A stretch of 64,000 nt of DNA from Anoxybacteroides rupiense (GTDB lineage Bacteria; Bacillota; Bacilli; Bacillales; Anoxybacillaceae), in the NCBI RefSeq assembly GCF_014196195.1, contig NZ_JACIDF010000008.1, positions 121,778-185,777 of the forward strand. The letters run 5' to 3'. Below, one piece after another: positions 19,229 through 27,348 of the stretch. The notes beneath the pieces are model-generated. The model made no database searches, was not told the DNA's origin, and saw only the letters and a program-made list of their open reading frames with translations. The position numbers were made by a program, and so were the translations under genes. The number at the start of each line of letters is the position of its first letter. Position 1 is the stretch's first letter.

Positions 19229-20368
19229 ATGTGCTGGTTCAAGAAGAAAGCTCCTTCCCTTTCTCCCTTTCTCGCCGCTATTCAAATGGAGTTGAAAAAG
19301 AAAAAACGAAGAGGCAATCGCATAACCGAACAAGATTTATCCGCGGAAGAAAGCAGTTTACTACGACAAATTCGCGTCCGCACACAAATAAGCAATGTGA
19401 ACAATATTACAAGAACCGCTGCCTATCTTGATTTTTATCAGAGGCATCGCGAAATTCATTGGGCATTTTTAGGACATATGGTTTCGCGAAACGGTGGCTG
19501 GAATATGACTGACTTAAAAGGAGAATGGCTGCTTGCTTTGTTGACAGAAGAGGAGCAGCAAGCTTTTTTTTCTTTTTTAGAAAGAGGCAACTGGTTGATT
19601 TTTCAAGATATTTATCCGCAATTTTTGCTGTATGAAGAAAGTAAAAAACGAGGAATCCCTTTATTTTATCTTTTACCATGTTTTCATGTGTCATTATTTA
19701 TGGAAACGATTTGGAATCATTTTTGGCGCTACAACGATCCATATATCCTTGCCATCGCCCTCGTCATTAATGAGCAAAACTATTTAGAAAAACGGGTCAT
19801 TCAGCATCCTGTCTTTCAAAAAAAAGTCTTTGAAGCACTTGAATTTAAAATCCAGGACTTTTTCAGCCTGAATCACATTTTATTTCCGTATGAGGATGAA
19901 CAAGGTCAGACGGTGCTAATGGGTGAAACGATTCATCACTTTCAGTCGCTACATGAGCGAATCATGCTCGGCAAACGGCTATATGCTCTATTATTCCAAG
20001 ACAACGATACATTGGAGAGAGCCGTGCGTTGGGCATCGCGCCACCCACACACAGGAACGAGAAAAGACTACTGGCCACATCTCTTTAATGATGTCCGTGA
20101 ATCGCTGCCTGGCCAGCCATACCGCCGCAGAATAAAAGATTGCCAGATTTCAGAAGGAGAGCCGCGCATTTATAGCCCGCCGCTTTTGTATGTTTGGAAA
20201 AATGTCGAGCATCAAGAAGCGGAACAAGGAGATTGGTTCACAGACCCAAGCGTTGTCCATTATTTAGCGAAAAACAGTGAATGGTTGAATGGAGAGATCT
20301 CAAATGCCTATTGTAAAACGCTCGAAAAATTGGAGCTGGCAGCAACCGCCAAAAGCCACTTATTCTAG
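19229..20368 (+). CDS. DUF2515 family protein (YppC-like)
   Basis: 379-residue cytoplasmic protein matching the DUF2515 family found in Bacillus (YppC); function unknown. It has conserved-looking aromatic blocks such as REIHWAFLGHMVSRNGGWNM, GNWLIFQDIYPQFLLYEESK and HPHTGTRKDYWPHLFND. I start at ATG 19229, with AAGGAG 8 bases upstream; a GTG at 19220 sits inside that site. Its 3' end overlaps the next gene by 65 bases in another frame, so the two are translationally linked. Being divergent from the cyclase gene may mean shared regulation, which is inference. Confidence 0.85.
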   Translation: MCWFKKKAPSLSPFLAAIQMELKKKKRRGNRITEQDLSAEESSLLRQIRVRTQISNVNNITRTAAYLDFYQRHREIHWAFLGHMVSRNGGWNMTDLKGEWLLALLTEEEQQAFFSFLERGNWLIFQDIYPQFLLYEESKKRGIPLFYLLPCFHVSLFMETIWNHFWRYNDPYILAIALVINEQNYLEKRVIQHPVFQKKVFEALEFKIQDFFSLNHILFPYEDEQGQTVLMGETIHHFQSLHERIMLGKRLYALLFQDNDTLERAVRWASRHPHTGTRKDYWPHLFNDVRESLPGQPYRRRIKDCQISEGEPRIYSPPLLYVWKNVEHQEAEQGDWFTDPSVVHYLAKNSEWLNGEISNAYCKTLEKLELAATAKSHLF

Positions 20369-20762
20369 TTTTTTTAGAACCGAAACGAAGCGGGCCTATA
20401 TCGCTTCTGCCCTTCTTTCATCTTGGCTTGGAACATATTTGGATTTATACTTCACAGGAAAAGGCTGGTATACTTTCCCTCAACGTCCGCTGGCTGCGAT
20501 TTTTCCTATTCATATTCTCTTTACAACACTAGGACTTTCCGCCTTTTCCCTGCTTTTTCTTTTCATTATGACCAAGCTACAGCCTTGGCAACGAAGTTTA
20601 TTTGCGGTCGCTCTAAGCTTTTGGATGGCTCTTTTGGAGGCAGGGGCAGAGGCTGCAGGCTGGTTGATTCATACCTCTCAATGGAGCCACACCTATTCTT
20701 TTATAGGATATTGGCTATTTATCAACATCGTTTGGCGTTTTTTCCGCTGGATGTGTTTTTAG
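20304..20762 (+). CDS. CBO0543-like small multi-pass membrane protein
   Basis: 152-residue integral membrane protein. After a basic N terminus, hydrophobic segments lie near 35-50, 65-90, 98-115 and 125-150. The stretch GTYLDLYFTGKGWYTFPQRP matches what I know of the CBO0543 family (GTYLDLYF..GK...FP.RP), which has no assigned function and often occurs next to spore or stress genes. I start at ATG 20304, with GGAGAG 7 bases upstream, inside the end of the DUF2515 gene. This overlap argues for an operon. Confidence 0.75.
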   Translation: MPIVKRSKNWSWQQPPKATYSSFFRTETKRAYIASALLSSWLGTYLDLYFTGKGWYTFPQRPLAAIFPIHILFTTLGLSAFSLLFLFIMTKLQPWQRSLFAVALSFWMALLEAGAEAAGWLIHTSQWSHTYSFIGYWLFINIVWRFFRWMCF

Positions 20763-20885
20763 CGATAGGAAATAACTGGGATTCATGATGTATTCTAACC
20801 AACACGAAAAACAGCAGTTTTAAAATTGAAGGAATTTTACGAACGTTGCTTTTTTATGCTCGAACCATGGACAGACAACACCGGC

Positions 20886-21086
20886 TTAGCGCTTCCTGCG
20901 AATAACATGGAGGAGGTAAAACATCTGAGCAATGATAAAGGAAAGCAAAAGCACGATGATCGTCCCAAAAATATAAACAGCCCCTTCTGCCGGGTCTCCT
21001 CCATTATCCAACAAACTCCCAAACAACATAAACAAAATGAAGCTCGCACCTACAACAAGAAAAAAAATGCTAATATATTTTGCCAT
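20886..21086 (-). CDS. Small two-helix membrane protein
   Basis: 66-residue protein with two hydrophobic segments (ISIFFLVVGASFILFMLFG and a VYIFGTIIVLLLSFIIAQMF segment) and a short acidic turn GGDPAEG between them, ending in RRKR. I start at the second of two adjacent ATGs, with GGGGGAG just upstream. It begins 26 bases after a 43-residue ORF on the same strand, so they probably form a small operon. Function unknown. Confidence 0.55.
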   Translation of the reverse strand: MAKYISIFFLVVGASFILFMLFGSLLDNGGDPAEGAVYIFGTIIVLLLSFIIAQMFYLLHVIRRKR

Positions 21087-21112
21087 CATTCTCCCCCATA
21101 TTGTTTATTTTT

Positions 21113-21244
21113 TCAAACTAAAAAGGGTGCTGATCGGTTTGAAGAGAGATACAACAAAGTATTTTCACCCTCATAACGCTCAAGAAACGGCTCCACATCT
21201 TGCTTCAATGCCGCTAAATCTTGATGCTTGCGCCATTCGCTCAT
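21113..21244 (-). CDS. Small ORF upstream of the two-helix protein
   Basis: A 43-codon frame from ATG 21244, with a strong GGAGGTGG 6 bases upstream. It encodes a soluble charged peptide (MSEWRKHQDLAALKQDVEPF, then LERYEGENTLLYL). The ribosome binding site lies inside a recurring hairpin-type element (21246-21300), which is unusual. Coding is supported by the ribosome binding site, the composition and the tight link to the next gene; no family is recognised. Confidence 0.45.
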   Translation of the reverse strand: MSEWRKHQDLAALKQDVEPFLERYEGENTLLYLSSNRSAPFLV

Positions 21245-21245
21245 C

Positions 21246-21300
21246 TCTTCCACCTCCACTTTGTGATGAGACAGGAAACTTCTCGATCAATATGTTAAAA
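21246..21300 (+). repeat. Recurring hairpin element B, copy 2 (degraded)
   Basis: The blocks CCACCTCCACTTTGTGA, then CTTCTCGATCA and ATGTTAAAA, match the order of element B elsewhere, but the right arm of the hairpin is eroded. Downstream, 21301-22011 contains no supported gene; an 85-codon plus-strand frame at 21371 has no ribosome binding site or recognisable sequence. Confidence 0.4.
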
Positions 21301-22011
21301 AACGAATCAAGAGGGCTCCATTGATGATGTTTACCAAACAGTGAGACTTATTTACAACTTAACTTGAAGATTGAAAAACTCCGCATCTATGCAAATGTTC
21401 ATACGATACGTTACATCTATTATATATAATTCGGATGAAACAAACGACAGATTGATGGCTGAAAAGAGAAAGCGCTGGCCTCTGCTTTCCAATGACCACG
21501 AAAGGCAAGCAAAGGATAGAAACGATGATTCTTCTTTTTTTGGTTCGTTTTCAACCGGCAGCTTTCATTCCTTCAACGAAATAAACGCATCCATAAATGT
21601 TCATCCTTTTATCTGTAAAAGCTCTTGACTATGCCAACTATTCCCACTTATGATAAAGCTATTAAGCTATCACAGCTAGAATAACCGATCCTTCATGACG
21701 ATAAACAACTATCTTTTTATCATAAATGGCATCTGAAGATAGCATAAAGAATTTGTGGAGAACGGACGGCTGAATCAACTCGGCCAACGTGCCATCCTTG
21801 CGCATATGGGTGACAAAGACTGAAAAACGGGCCTAAACTTCATATCAATACAAAATCAAAATGTTAAGCTGTATCTGTAATAGTCAAGATAGACCGAACA
21901 AAATGATATAAAGGCAGATTGAGCGACTGACCGTCAGCCATCGAATGAAGGTTGGACAAACAATCTGCATTTATATAAATAAAGAAATATAAAAACTTAT
22001 AGAGGGGGACT

Positions 22012-22530
22012 ATGGGGATGTTTATAAACTGGTTAAGACAGCAGGCCAGCGCAGCCTTCATTCTACTGTTAATACGGCTCTATCTTGGCTATACTTGGCT
22101 GACAGCAGGATGGGAAAAGCAAACCGGCGAGTTTGATGCAACCGGCTTTTTAAAAGGAGCGATCGCTAACTCCTCAGGTGAGCATCCAGCCGTCCAAGGA
22201 TGGTGGGCAGCGTTTTTAAAGCATGTCGCTTTGCCAAATGTCGAATTTTTTAATGTGCTAGTAGTATGGGGAGAAATTCTGGTTGGTGCCGCATTGATCC
22301 TTGGCATATTTACAACTTTCTCAGCGCTTATGGGAGCCGTGATGAACTTTGCCTTTATGTTTTCCGGCACAACCAGCACCAATCCGCAGATGGTACTGCT
22401 TACCTTCTTTTTGCTCGTTGCCGGCTTTAATGCAGGAAAATGGGGGGTGGATTATTGGGTAATTCCCTATCTTCGTCAGCGTTTCCGCCGCAACCCTTCA
22501 TACCCAAATCAAACCACGAGACATCTATAG
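22012..22530 (+). CDS. DoxX family membrane protein
   Basis: 172-residue four-helix membrane protein of the DoxX/DoxD superfamily, linked in other bacteria to quinone-dependent or thiol redox functions; the actual role is unknown. Helices are seen near 14-32 (FILLLIRLYLGYTWLTAGWE), 80-100 (VLVVWGEILVGAALILGIF), 103-120 and 125-145. The spacing of GWEK and WGEILVG is typical. AGAGGGGG precedes ATG 22012; ATG 22018 is an alternative start. Monocistronic. Confidence 0.85.
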   Translation: MGMFINWLRQQASAAFILLLIRLYLGYTWLTAGWEKQTGEFDATGFLKGAIANSSGEHPAVQGWWAAFLKHVALPNVEFFNVLVVWGEILVGAALILGIFTTFSALMGAVMNFAFMFSGTTSTNPQMVLLTFFLLVAGFNAGKWGVDYWVIPYLRQRFRRNPSYPNQTTRHL

Positions 22531-22735
22531 CTCTTTCAAGCGAGCAGCCACAATCGTTTAACAGGCTGTTTTGATGGCCGGACGCCCAAACACCGTTGTT
22601 GATCGTCCATTCATCGATCTATCAAGCGGTCGGTCGTTCGGTTTTTTATGTTTTATCGTACAAAGACGCTGCAAACTTTTCTGATCGTTGAGACACTCGC
22701 TTTTTGATACTGTTCACTCCTCTTGCGGAAGCTAT

Positions 22736-22773
22736 AAAAAGCGCCCACTGCTATTAAGCAGCAAGCGCTTTTT
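22736..22773. terminator. Bidirectional intrinsic terminator between doxX-type gene and psuG
   Basis: AAAAAGCGC (22736-22744) pairs with GCGCTTTTT (22765-22773), with an inner CTGCT/AGCAG stem. T tracts on both strands and the convergent genes on either side suit termination of both. Confidence 0.85.
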
Positions 22774-22805
22774 ATATTTGCCGTTATGAATTTCTACCTC
22801 ATGCT

Positions 22806-23720
22806 TTATAAGCACAAATGAGCCGCAATTTTCGCCGCCAGTACGGCATTGTTTTTCACTAAGGCGATGTTCGCTTCCAAACTTTTTCCTCCGGTTAATG
22901 CTTTAACTTTGTCAAGCAAGAAAGGCGTGGCGGCTTTTCCTGTAATTTGTTTTTCTTCCGCTTCCCTCAATGCGGCGGCAATCATTGAATTAATATATGC
23001 TTCTTCCAATTCCGCTTCTTTTGGAATCGGGTTCGCAATCACAAGTCCGCCATTTAAACCAAGTTCCCATTTTGTCTGAATAAACGCAGCGATTTCCTCT
23101 GGAGCATCAAGGCGATAATCGACCTTGAACGGACTTGTCCGCGAGTAGAAAGCTGGCAACGTTTCCGTGCCATAACCGATGACCGGTACACCATGCGTTT
23201 CTAAATATTCCAGCGTCAATCCCAAATCTAAAATCGATTTCGCTCCAGCGCACACAACCGCTACATTCGTTTGCGCCAATTCCTGCAAATCGGCGGAAAT
23301 ATCCATCGTTTGCTCAGCGCCGCGATGGACGCCGCCAATGCCGCCTGTCGCAAACACTTGAATTCCCGCCATATGCGCGCAAATCATAGTCGCTGCTACT
23401 GTCGTCGCTCCGTGCTTTTTCATCGCAATGACGTATGGCAAATCGCGGCGGCTTACTTTTTCAATTTCTTTGCTTGTTCCCAAAAACTCCAATTCTTCAT
23501 CATTCAAGCCAATTTTAATTTTTCCGTCCAAGATAGCGATCGTTGCTGGCACAGCACCATTTTCCCGAATGAGCTGTTCCACTTCCTTCGCTGTCTGGAC
23601 ATTTTGCGGATATGGCATTCCATGGGAGATAATGGTCGACTCTAAAGCGACAATCGGTCGCTTTTCTTCTATTGCTTTTGCTACTTCTTTTGATAGTACA
23701 AGTACATCTTTTCCATTCAT
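22806..23720 (-). CDS. psuG: Pseudouridine-5'-phosphate glycosidase
   Basis: Splits the C-C glycosidic bond of pseudouridine 5'-phosphate to uracil and ribose-5-phosphate (YeiN/PsuG family, Mn-dependent). Diagnostic N-terminal block is [17 protein letters not shown] near residues 23-39, followed by [16 protein letters not shown], then [20 protein letters not shown] with [17 protein letters not shown], which forms the active-site region. Length 304 is normal. It is second gene of a two-gene operon, 12 bases after psuK, the standard pairing for pseudouridine salvage from RNA turnover. Confidence 0.96.
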   Translation of the reverse strand: MNGKDVLVLSKEVAKAIEEKRPIVALESTIISHGMPYPQNVQTAKEVEQLIRENGAVPATIAILDGKIKIGLNDEELEFLGTSKEIEKVSRRDLPYVIAMKKHGATTVAATMICAHMAGIQVFATGGIGGVHRGAEQTMDISADLQELAQTNVAVVCAGAKSILDLGLTLEYLETHGVPVIGYGTETLPAFYSRTSPFKVDYRLDAPEEIAAFIQTKWELGLNGGLVIANPIPKEAELEEAYINSMIAAALREAEEKQITGKAATPFLLDKVKALTGGKSLEANIALVKNNAVLAAKIAAHLCL

Positions 23721-23732
23721 TTGTTTGGCCTC

Positions 23733-24821
23733 CTATGAAAAATAGTGTTGGCATGTTTGGTTCAATACATGTTCATTCAGTCTCGAACAAACCGTTTCCT
23801 TCGTCTGCAACGCAATGATGGAGCTGCTCATGCCAAGCCGGCACGCATCAGCAAACGATTTTCCTTGATTCATTCCGTATAAAAATCCGGAAACGAACGC
23901 ATCGCCCGCTCCTGTTACATCGACAACGTCGACCGACGGCGCAGCGATCGTCCCACTCTCTCCGCGCTGGGTTTTGTACGTAATCCCTTTGGCGCCGCAA
24001 GTGATAACGACATGCTCGACGCCAAGAGAAAGAATGTAATCATCTGCCGCTTCTGTTCTTTCTCCTTCCATTCCTGCGAGGGTGAGCGCTTCATCTCGGT
24101 TAGCAATCAACCATGTCACACCGCGGAGGTCGCTAGGCAGCTTTTTCATCTTGGGGGCCGACACAGGCGCGACACACAACGGAATCCCTTCCTCGCGACA
24201 GCGCTCAATCACAAATGTTAACACCTCGCTCGGAAAATTCGTATCCAATAGCACAATAGAAGCAGAAGAAATATACGGCCATCTTTTTTGAATAAAATCA
24301 GTGGTAATCGTGTCATAAATCGCCATATCAGCTAGTGCAATGACCATTTCTCCTTTTTCATCTAAAACAGCCGTGTAGGTGCCAGTATGAGCATTGGTTT
24401 GCTTTGCAATCTGGCTCATATCGACATAGGCACCTGTCGTCGCCAGCAGCCACTCTCCTTCCTGATCATCGCCAACAACGGTTAAAAGAGAAACCGATTC
24501 GCCCAGCCTTCCTAAATTTTCAGCAATATTTCGCGCGACTCCGCCGCAGCTTTGCGTAACAGTGACTGGATTGGAGGTACCAAACCGAACGGTTGAGAGC
24601 GACTGCGCTTTGCGATCGACATTCGCCCCCCCAATGCATACAATCCGCGATGGTTCTGGAAGCACATAGGCCCTGCCAACGATTTTCCCTTGCTTGGTTA
24701 ACGAAGAGATGTAGCCTGCCACAGCCGAGCGCGAAAGCTTAAGCTGTTCAGCTAATTCTTGTTGTGTAATAAATGGATTTTTGCGAATGAGTGTTAAAAT
24801 TCGTTGCTCTTTTTCATTCAT
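23733..24821 (-). CDS. psuK: Pseudouridine kinase with N-terminal winged helix
   Basis: PfkB-family carbohydrate/nucleoside kinase of about 362 residues that phosphorylates pseudouridine. An N-terminal HTH (ILTLIRKNPFITQQELAEQL through LSRSAVAGYISSLTKQGKI, about 6-50) is fused to the kinase domain, which contains GGANVDRK, the substrate-lid block CGGVARNIAENLGRLG and the anion-hole/catalytic motif DVTGAGDAFVSGF near 306-318. I start at ATG 24821, with GAGGTG 7 bases upstream. The fusion suggests an enzyme that also represses its own operon, fitting the palindrome over its promoter (24844-24874); that is inference. Confidence 0.92.
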   Translation of the reverse strand: MNEKEQRILTLIRKNPFITQQELAEQLKLSRSAVAGYISSLTKQGKIVGRAYVLPEPSRIVCIGGANVDRKAQSLSTVRFGTSNPVTVTQSCGGVARNIAENLGRLGESVSLLTVVGDDQEGEWLLATTGAYVDMSQIAKQTNAHTGTYTAVLDEKGEMVIALADMAIYDTITTDFIQKRWPYISSASIVLLDTNFPSEVLTFVIERCREEGIPLCVAPVSAPKMKKLPSDLRGVTWLIANRDEALTLAGMEGERTEAADDYILSLGVEHVVITCGAKGITYKTQRGESGTIAAPSVDVVDVTGAGDAFVSGFLYGMNQGKSFADACRLGMSSSIIALQTKETVCSRLNEHVLNQTCQHYFS

Positions 24822-24843
24822 CTGAATGCACCTCAGCATTCTC

Positions 24844-24887
24844 AAACATTTGTTTAAATTATAAACAAATGTTTATCGTCTTGTCAA
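24844..24887 (-). promoter_or_regulatory. psuKG promoter with perfect palindromic operator
   Basis: On the minus strand, TTGACA (24882-24887), an 18-base spacer and TATAAT (24858-24863) form a near-consensus promoter. A perfect inverted repeat, AAACATTTGTTTA-N5-TAAACAAATGTTT (24844-24874), covers the -10 and the start point. A bound repressor would block polymerase. The HTH domain of PsuK is the obvious candidate. The remaining spacer 24888-25019 shows nothing. Confidence 0.8.
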
Positions 24888-25019
24888 TCAATCACAAACA
24901 TCTCATTCACACTCGTAAATTAGGAAATCTTTTCTGTACATCTGCACTTCGGATCATGGCTGCAGCCTTTGAACATGCCCTCATTTTCTTTTTCAAAAAC
25001 AAGCAGTATGCCTAATCAT

Positions 25020-25083
25020 GCTGTTTCAAAAAAAGAAGCGTAAATTCGCTTCATCCGTCATTAAATGGTTTTGTTGAAACAGC
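25020..25083 (-). terminator. Terminator of the EAL-PilZ pair, nested inverted repeats
   Basis: An inner stem GAAGCG/CGCTTC (25035-25040, 25047-25052) is followed on the minus strand by seven Ts. An outer repeat GCTGTTTCAA (25020-25029)/TTGAAACAGC (25074-25083) encloses it. The position, 80 bases after the PilZ gene, fits its direction. Confidence 0.7.
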
Positions 25084-25163
25084 TTTCACATTCCCAACTT
25101 AATAAACTGTATATCAAAATGTTTTTTTGCACGACTTGAAGAAAAACGGACCATAAAGCCCGG

Positions 25164-25697
25164 TCATTCTGCATTTTTTCTCCTTTCAATTTCTAACCTT
25201 TGGATCAATCGATGCAGTTTCTGCTGATCTCTTTGATGCAGATCAACAAATTCTATTCCATAGATTACATGGTTTATCAGCTCTTCCTTCCGCACAATCC
25301 TCCCTTTCAGAGAGAAAGGCTCACCATCAATAACAAAATAAATCTGTAAAAAAATTTGTTTTCGGACAGGCAAATCCAACGTACAACTTATTTGTAAACC
25401 CGTACGGCTTATATCATTAATTTGTCCTGTTCCCTTTTTATTTTTAAGGTTTCCTAATGGCTGATTTCCAGATTCAAGCAATTCAAAATGACATTCCTGC
25501 TCAAACAATTTCACGCGAAAGGCTTTTCTTTTCTCCTTATCTTTTAGCTTGATCTGCAAATCGGTTACCGATTCCTTCAACGTATGAATTTGCTCTTCCT
25601 TTTTTCTTAATTGTTGCTTATAAAAGGCATGAAAAAGGATAAGAGAGAAGATAAGTAAAAATAGGCACACGAAAATTGCGCTTATCATTATTTCCAT
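25164..25697 (-). CDS. Membrane-anchored PilZ-domain protein (c-di-GMP receptor)
   Basis: 177 residues. One N-terminal membrane helix (about 4-24) is followed by a short coiled coil (30-56) and a PilZ domain. The c-di-GMP ligand motifs are intact: RKAFR at 57-61 (RxxxR) and DISRTG at 95-100 (D/NxSxxG). Binding of cyclic di-GMP is therefore likely. Being tethered to the membrane with a cytoplasmic PilZ domain suggests a signalling adaptor for envelope, motility or exopolysaccharide functions (inference). It lies 21 bases downstream of the EAL gene on the same strand, so synthesis of receptor and degradation enzyme is coupled. Confidence 0.85.
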   Translation of the reverse strand: MEIMISAIFVCLFLLIFSLILFHAFYKQQLRKKEEQIHTLKESVTDLQIKLKDKEKRKAFRVKLFEQECHFELLESGNQPLGNLKNKKGTGQINDISRTGLQISCTLDLPVRKQIFLQIYFVIDGEPFSLKGRIVRKEELINHVIYGIEFVDLHQRDQQKLHRLIQRLEIERRKNAE

Positions 25698-25718
25698 ATC
25701 AACAAACCCTCCCCTCTT

Positions 25719-26435
25719 TTAGTTCACCCCGCGAACTGGCGATGGCTTCCCTAATAAATATCCTTGTCCTAAATGAATGCCTAATGCTTTGGCCATCGCT
25801 AGATCCTTTGGCTCTTCGATTCCCTCCAAAACAACATATATATTTCTTGGCTGGCAAAACTCCAAAAGCAGTTGGATTTCGTTTTGCTTTTCCTTTGAAA
25901 CAGATAAATCGACAGCATAGAAACGATCCAGCTTGACGAAATCCGGCTCCAACTCCATGACGGTTCGCATAGACGTCTCCCCTTTGCCGAAATCATCAAG
26001 AGCAATGGCATACTTCTTACTCTTTAAAAAACGGATTTTTTCTTTGAGCAAGCCTACATCTGACACCTTTTGCGCCTCATTAATTTCCAATACAATATTG
26101 CGATTAGAAAACGAGCAGTTTCTGATTTTTTCAAGAAAATCTGGAAATGAAGGATGAGTGATTGTAGAAGGATACGCATTCACAAACAATTGGGTATGTT
26201 CCACATAAAACGATGTCAAAGCACGATCAATGGAACAAATATCCAAATCATACAATTTATCTTCTGCCATGGCCCATTGAAAAAGACATTCTGGATTTTG
26301 AAAAAACTCGCAGCGCAGCAAGGCCTCATATCCGAATATTTGCCAATTTTCCAATACATAGAGCGGTTGAAAAACATGACGAAACCTTCTCTCGCGAATA
26401 ATGTCTTCTAGTATAGCTCCGTTTGTGTTCAACAT
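25719..26435 (-). CDS. EAL-domain cyclic-di-GMP phosphodiesterase
   Basis: 238-residue stand-alone EAL domain. All catalytic and metal positions of active enzymes appear kept: EALLR 37-41, NAYP 86-89, EINE 117-120, DDFG 147-150, K168 in VKLD, EGIE 204-207 and Q224 in GQGYLLGKP. It should hydrolyse c-di-GMP to pGpG. No sensor domain is attached, and there is no signal peptide or membrane helix. It is first gene of a pair with the PilZ protein, and is preceded by a folded-looking leader (26456-26517). Confidence 0.92.
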   Translation of the reverse strand: MLNTNGAILEDIIRERRFRHVFQPLYVLENWQIFGYEALLRCEFFQNPECLFQWAMAEDKLYDLDICSIDRALTSFYVEHTQLFVNAYPSTITHPSFPDFLEKIRNCSFSNRNIVLEINEAQKVSDVGLLKEKIRFLKSKKYAIALDDFGKGETSMRTVMELEPDFVKLDRFYAVDLSVSKEKQNEIQLLLEFCQPRNIYVVLEGIEEPKDLAMAKALGIHLGQGYLLGKPSPVRGVN

Positions 26436-26455
26436 AGCATATAACCCCCTAATGA

Positions 26456-26517
26456 CTATGCCTTCTGTTTCCCTGTTCCGTCTTTTATAAATGCCCGCTG
26501 AACAGGCATTTGCATAG
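26456..26517 (-). promoter_or_regulatory. Structured leader upstream of the EAL gene
   Basis: On the minus strand, CTATGC (pairing with GCATAG) encloses a hairpin AAATGCC/GGCATTT (26489-26495, 26505-26511). A purine-rich stretch GACGGAACAGGGAAACAG lies between the hairpin and the closing arm, ahead of a GGGGG ribosome binding site. It does not carry the conserved core of the c-di-GMP-I riboswitch that I can recall, so I only call it structured. Confidence 0.4.
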
Positions 26518-26657
26518 ATTAACCAAGCGATCCATTTTTTTCGACATTTTTTGTAAAGCGATAATATCTATAGTATATCACTAATATGATTTTAATATCT
26601 ATTGTCTCTGGGTAAAATTTAAAGATTAGGGCTACTGTTACCTAGAGAGGTGGTAAA

Positions 26658-26996
26658 ATGAGTGACTTACCGAAGATCATTGGAGAACGTATTCGAAAAT
26701 TTCGTAAAGAAAAGGGGCTAAGCCAAGAGGAGTTAGCTCATATGGCTAACCTCCACACTACTTATATTGGACAGTTGGAACGCGGAGAAAAGAATGCTAC
26801 TTTAGGGAGTATAGAAAAGGTGGCTAATGCCCTAGACATTTCGCTGGAAGAACTTTTTCGATCCATTCATTCTCATTCAGATTCTCAAGTGTATACCCTG
26901 TCTCAAATCATTACCCACTTGCAAGCAATGAGCGTTAAGGATCAAAAAACCATTCTTAAATTGCTAGAGATATTACTGGAATGGAAAGAGCAGTAA
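26658..26996 (+). CDS. XRE-family transcriptional regulator
   Basis: 112-residue DNA-binding protein. The Cro/C1-type helix-turn-helix spans about 8-66 (IRKFRKEKGLSQEELAHMAN, then TYIGQLERGEKNATLGSIEK). The tail of 45 residues is helical and probably dimerises (LSQIITHLQAMSVKDQKTIL). This resembles SinR-like or restriction-controller-like regulators in layout. The ribosome binding site is AGAGGTGG, 6 bases before ATG 26658. It is divergent from the EAL gene, so it may control it; target sites are not evident. Confidence 0.88.
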   Translation: MSDLPKIIGERIRKFRKEKGLSQEELAHMANLHTTYIGQLERGEKNATLGSIEKVANALDISLEELFRSIHSHSDSQVYTLSQIITHLQAMSVKDQKTILKLLEILLEWKEQ

Positions 26997-27039
26997 AAGC
27001 AGTCGTTTCACAAATAGGTTTAAAATTGAGGCGGAATTT

Positions 27040-27153
27040 CTATACTCCTCCGCCCCTTTCAACTTCATTGCTCCATATGGATGCATGCTGCTGTCGATTG
27101 CAGCCCTCATACGTTCGTCCAAACTCAACATCACATGTGATATGGACAACCAT
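27040..27153 (-). CDS. Possible 37-residue peptide
   Basis: From ATG 27153, with GGAGGG 5 bases upstream, to TAG at 27040. It encodes a peptide beginning MVVHITCDVEFGRTYEG, with two cysteines. Composition is reasonable for a small protein but nothing is recognised. The region otherwise holds a weak GC stem (27030-27055) after the XRE gene, which could end that transcript. Confidence 0.3.
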   Translation of the reverse strand: MVVHITCDVEFGRTYEGCNRQQHASIWSNEVERGGGV

Positions 27154-27348
27154 TGAATCCCTCCTGTATTTTTGCATGATAAAAGCAGCCAGCCCACAAA
27201 CTTTCTCCTTTTAAAAGCGATCATAGAAAAAGCATCCTTCATAGCGAAGAATCATTTACAAGATATTCACAATTATTTCATAACTCATACTTCAAAAATG
27301 ATACAATACTATTATGGACGTTCTTATTTTTAAGTGGGGGGGATTATA

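Noticed and set aside
21371..21628. 85-codon plus-strand frame before the DoxX gene
   Set aside because: No ribosome binding site, no recognisable motif, and a composition like random spacer.
26456..26517. c-di-GMP-I riboswitch before the EAL gene
   Set aside because: Some words resemble it (GACG, CAGGGAAAC), but the conserved core and paired stems of the class are not present.
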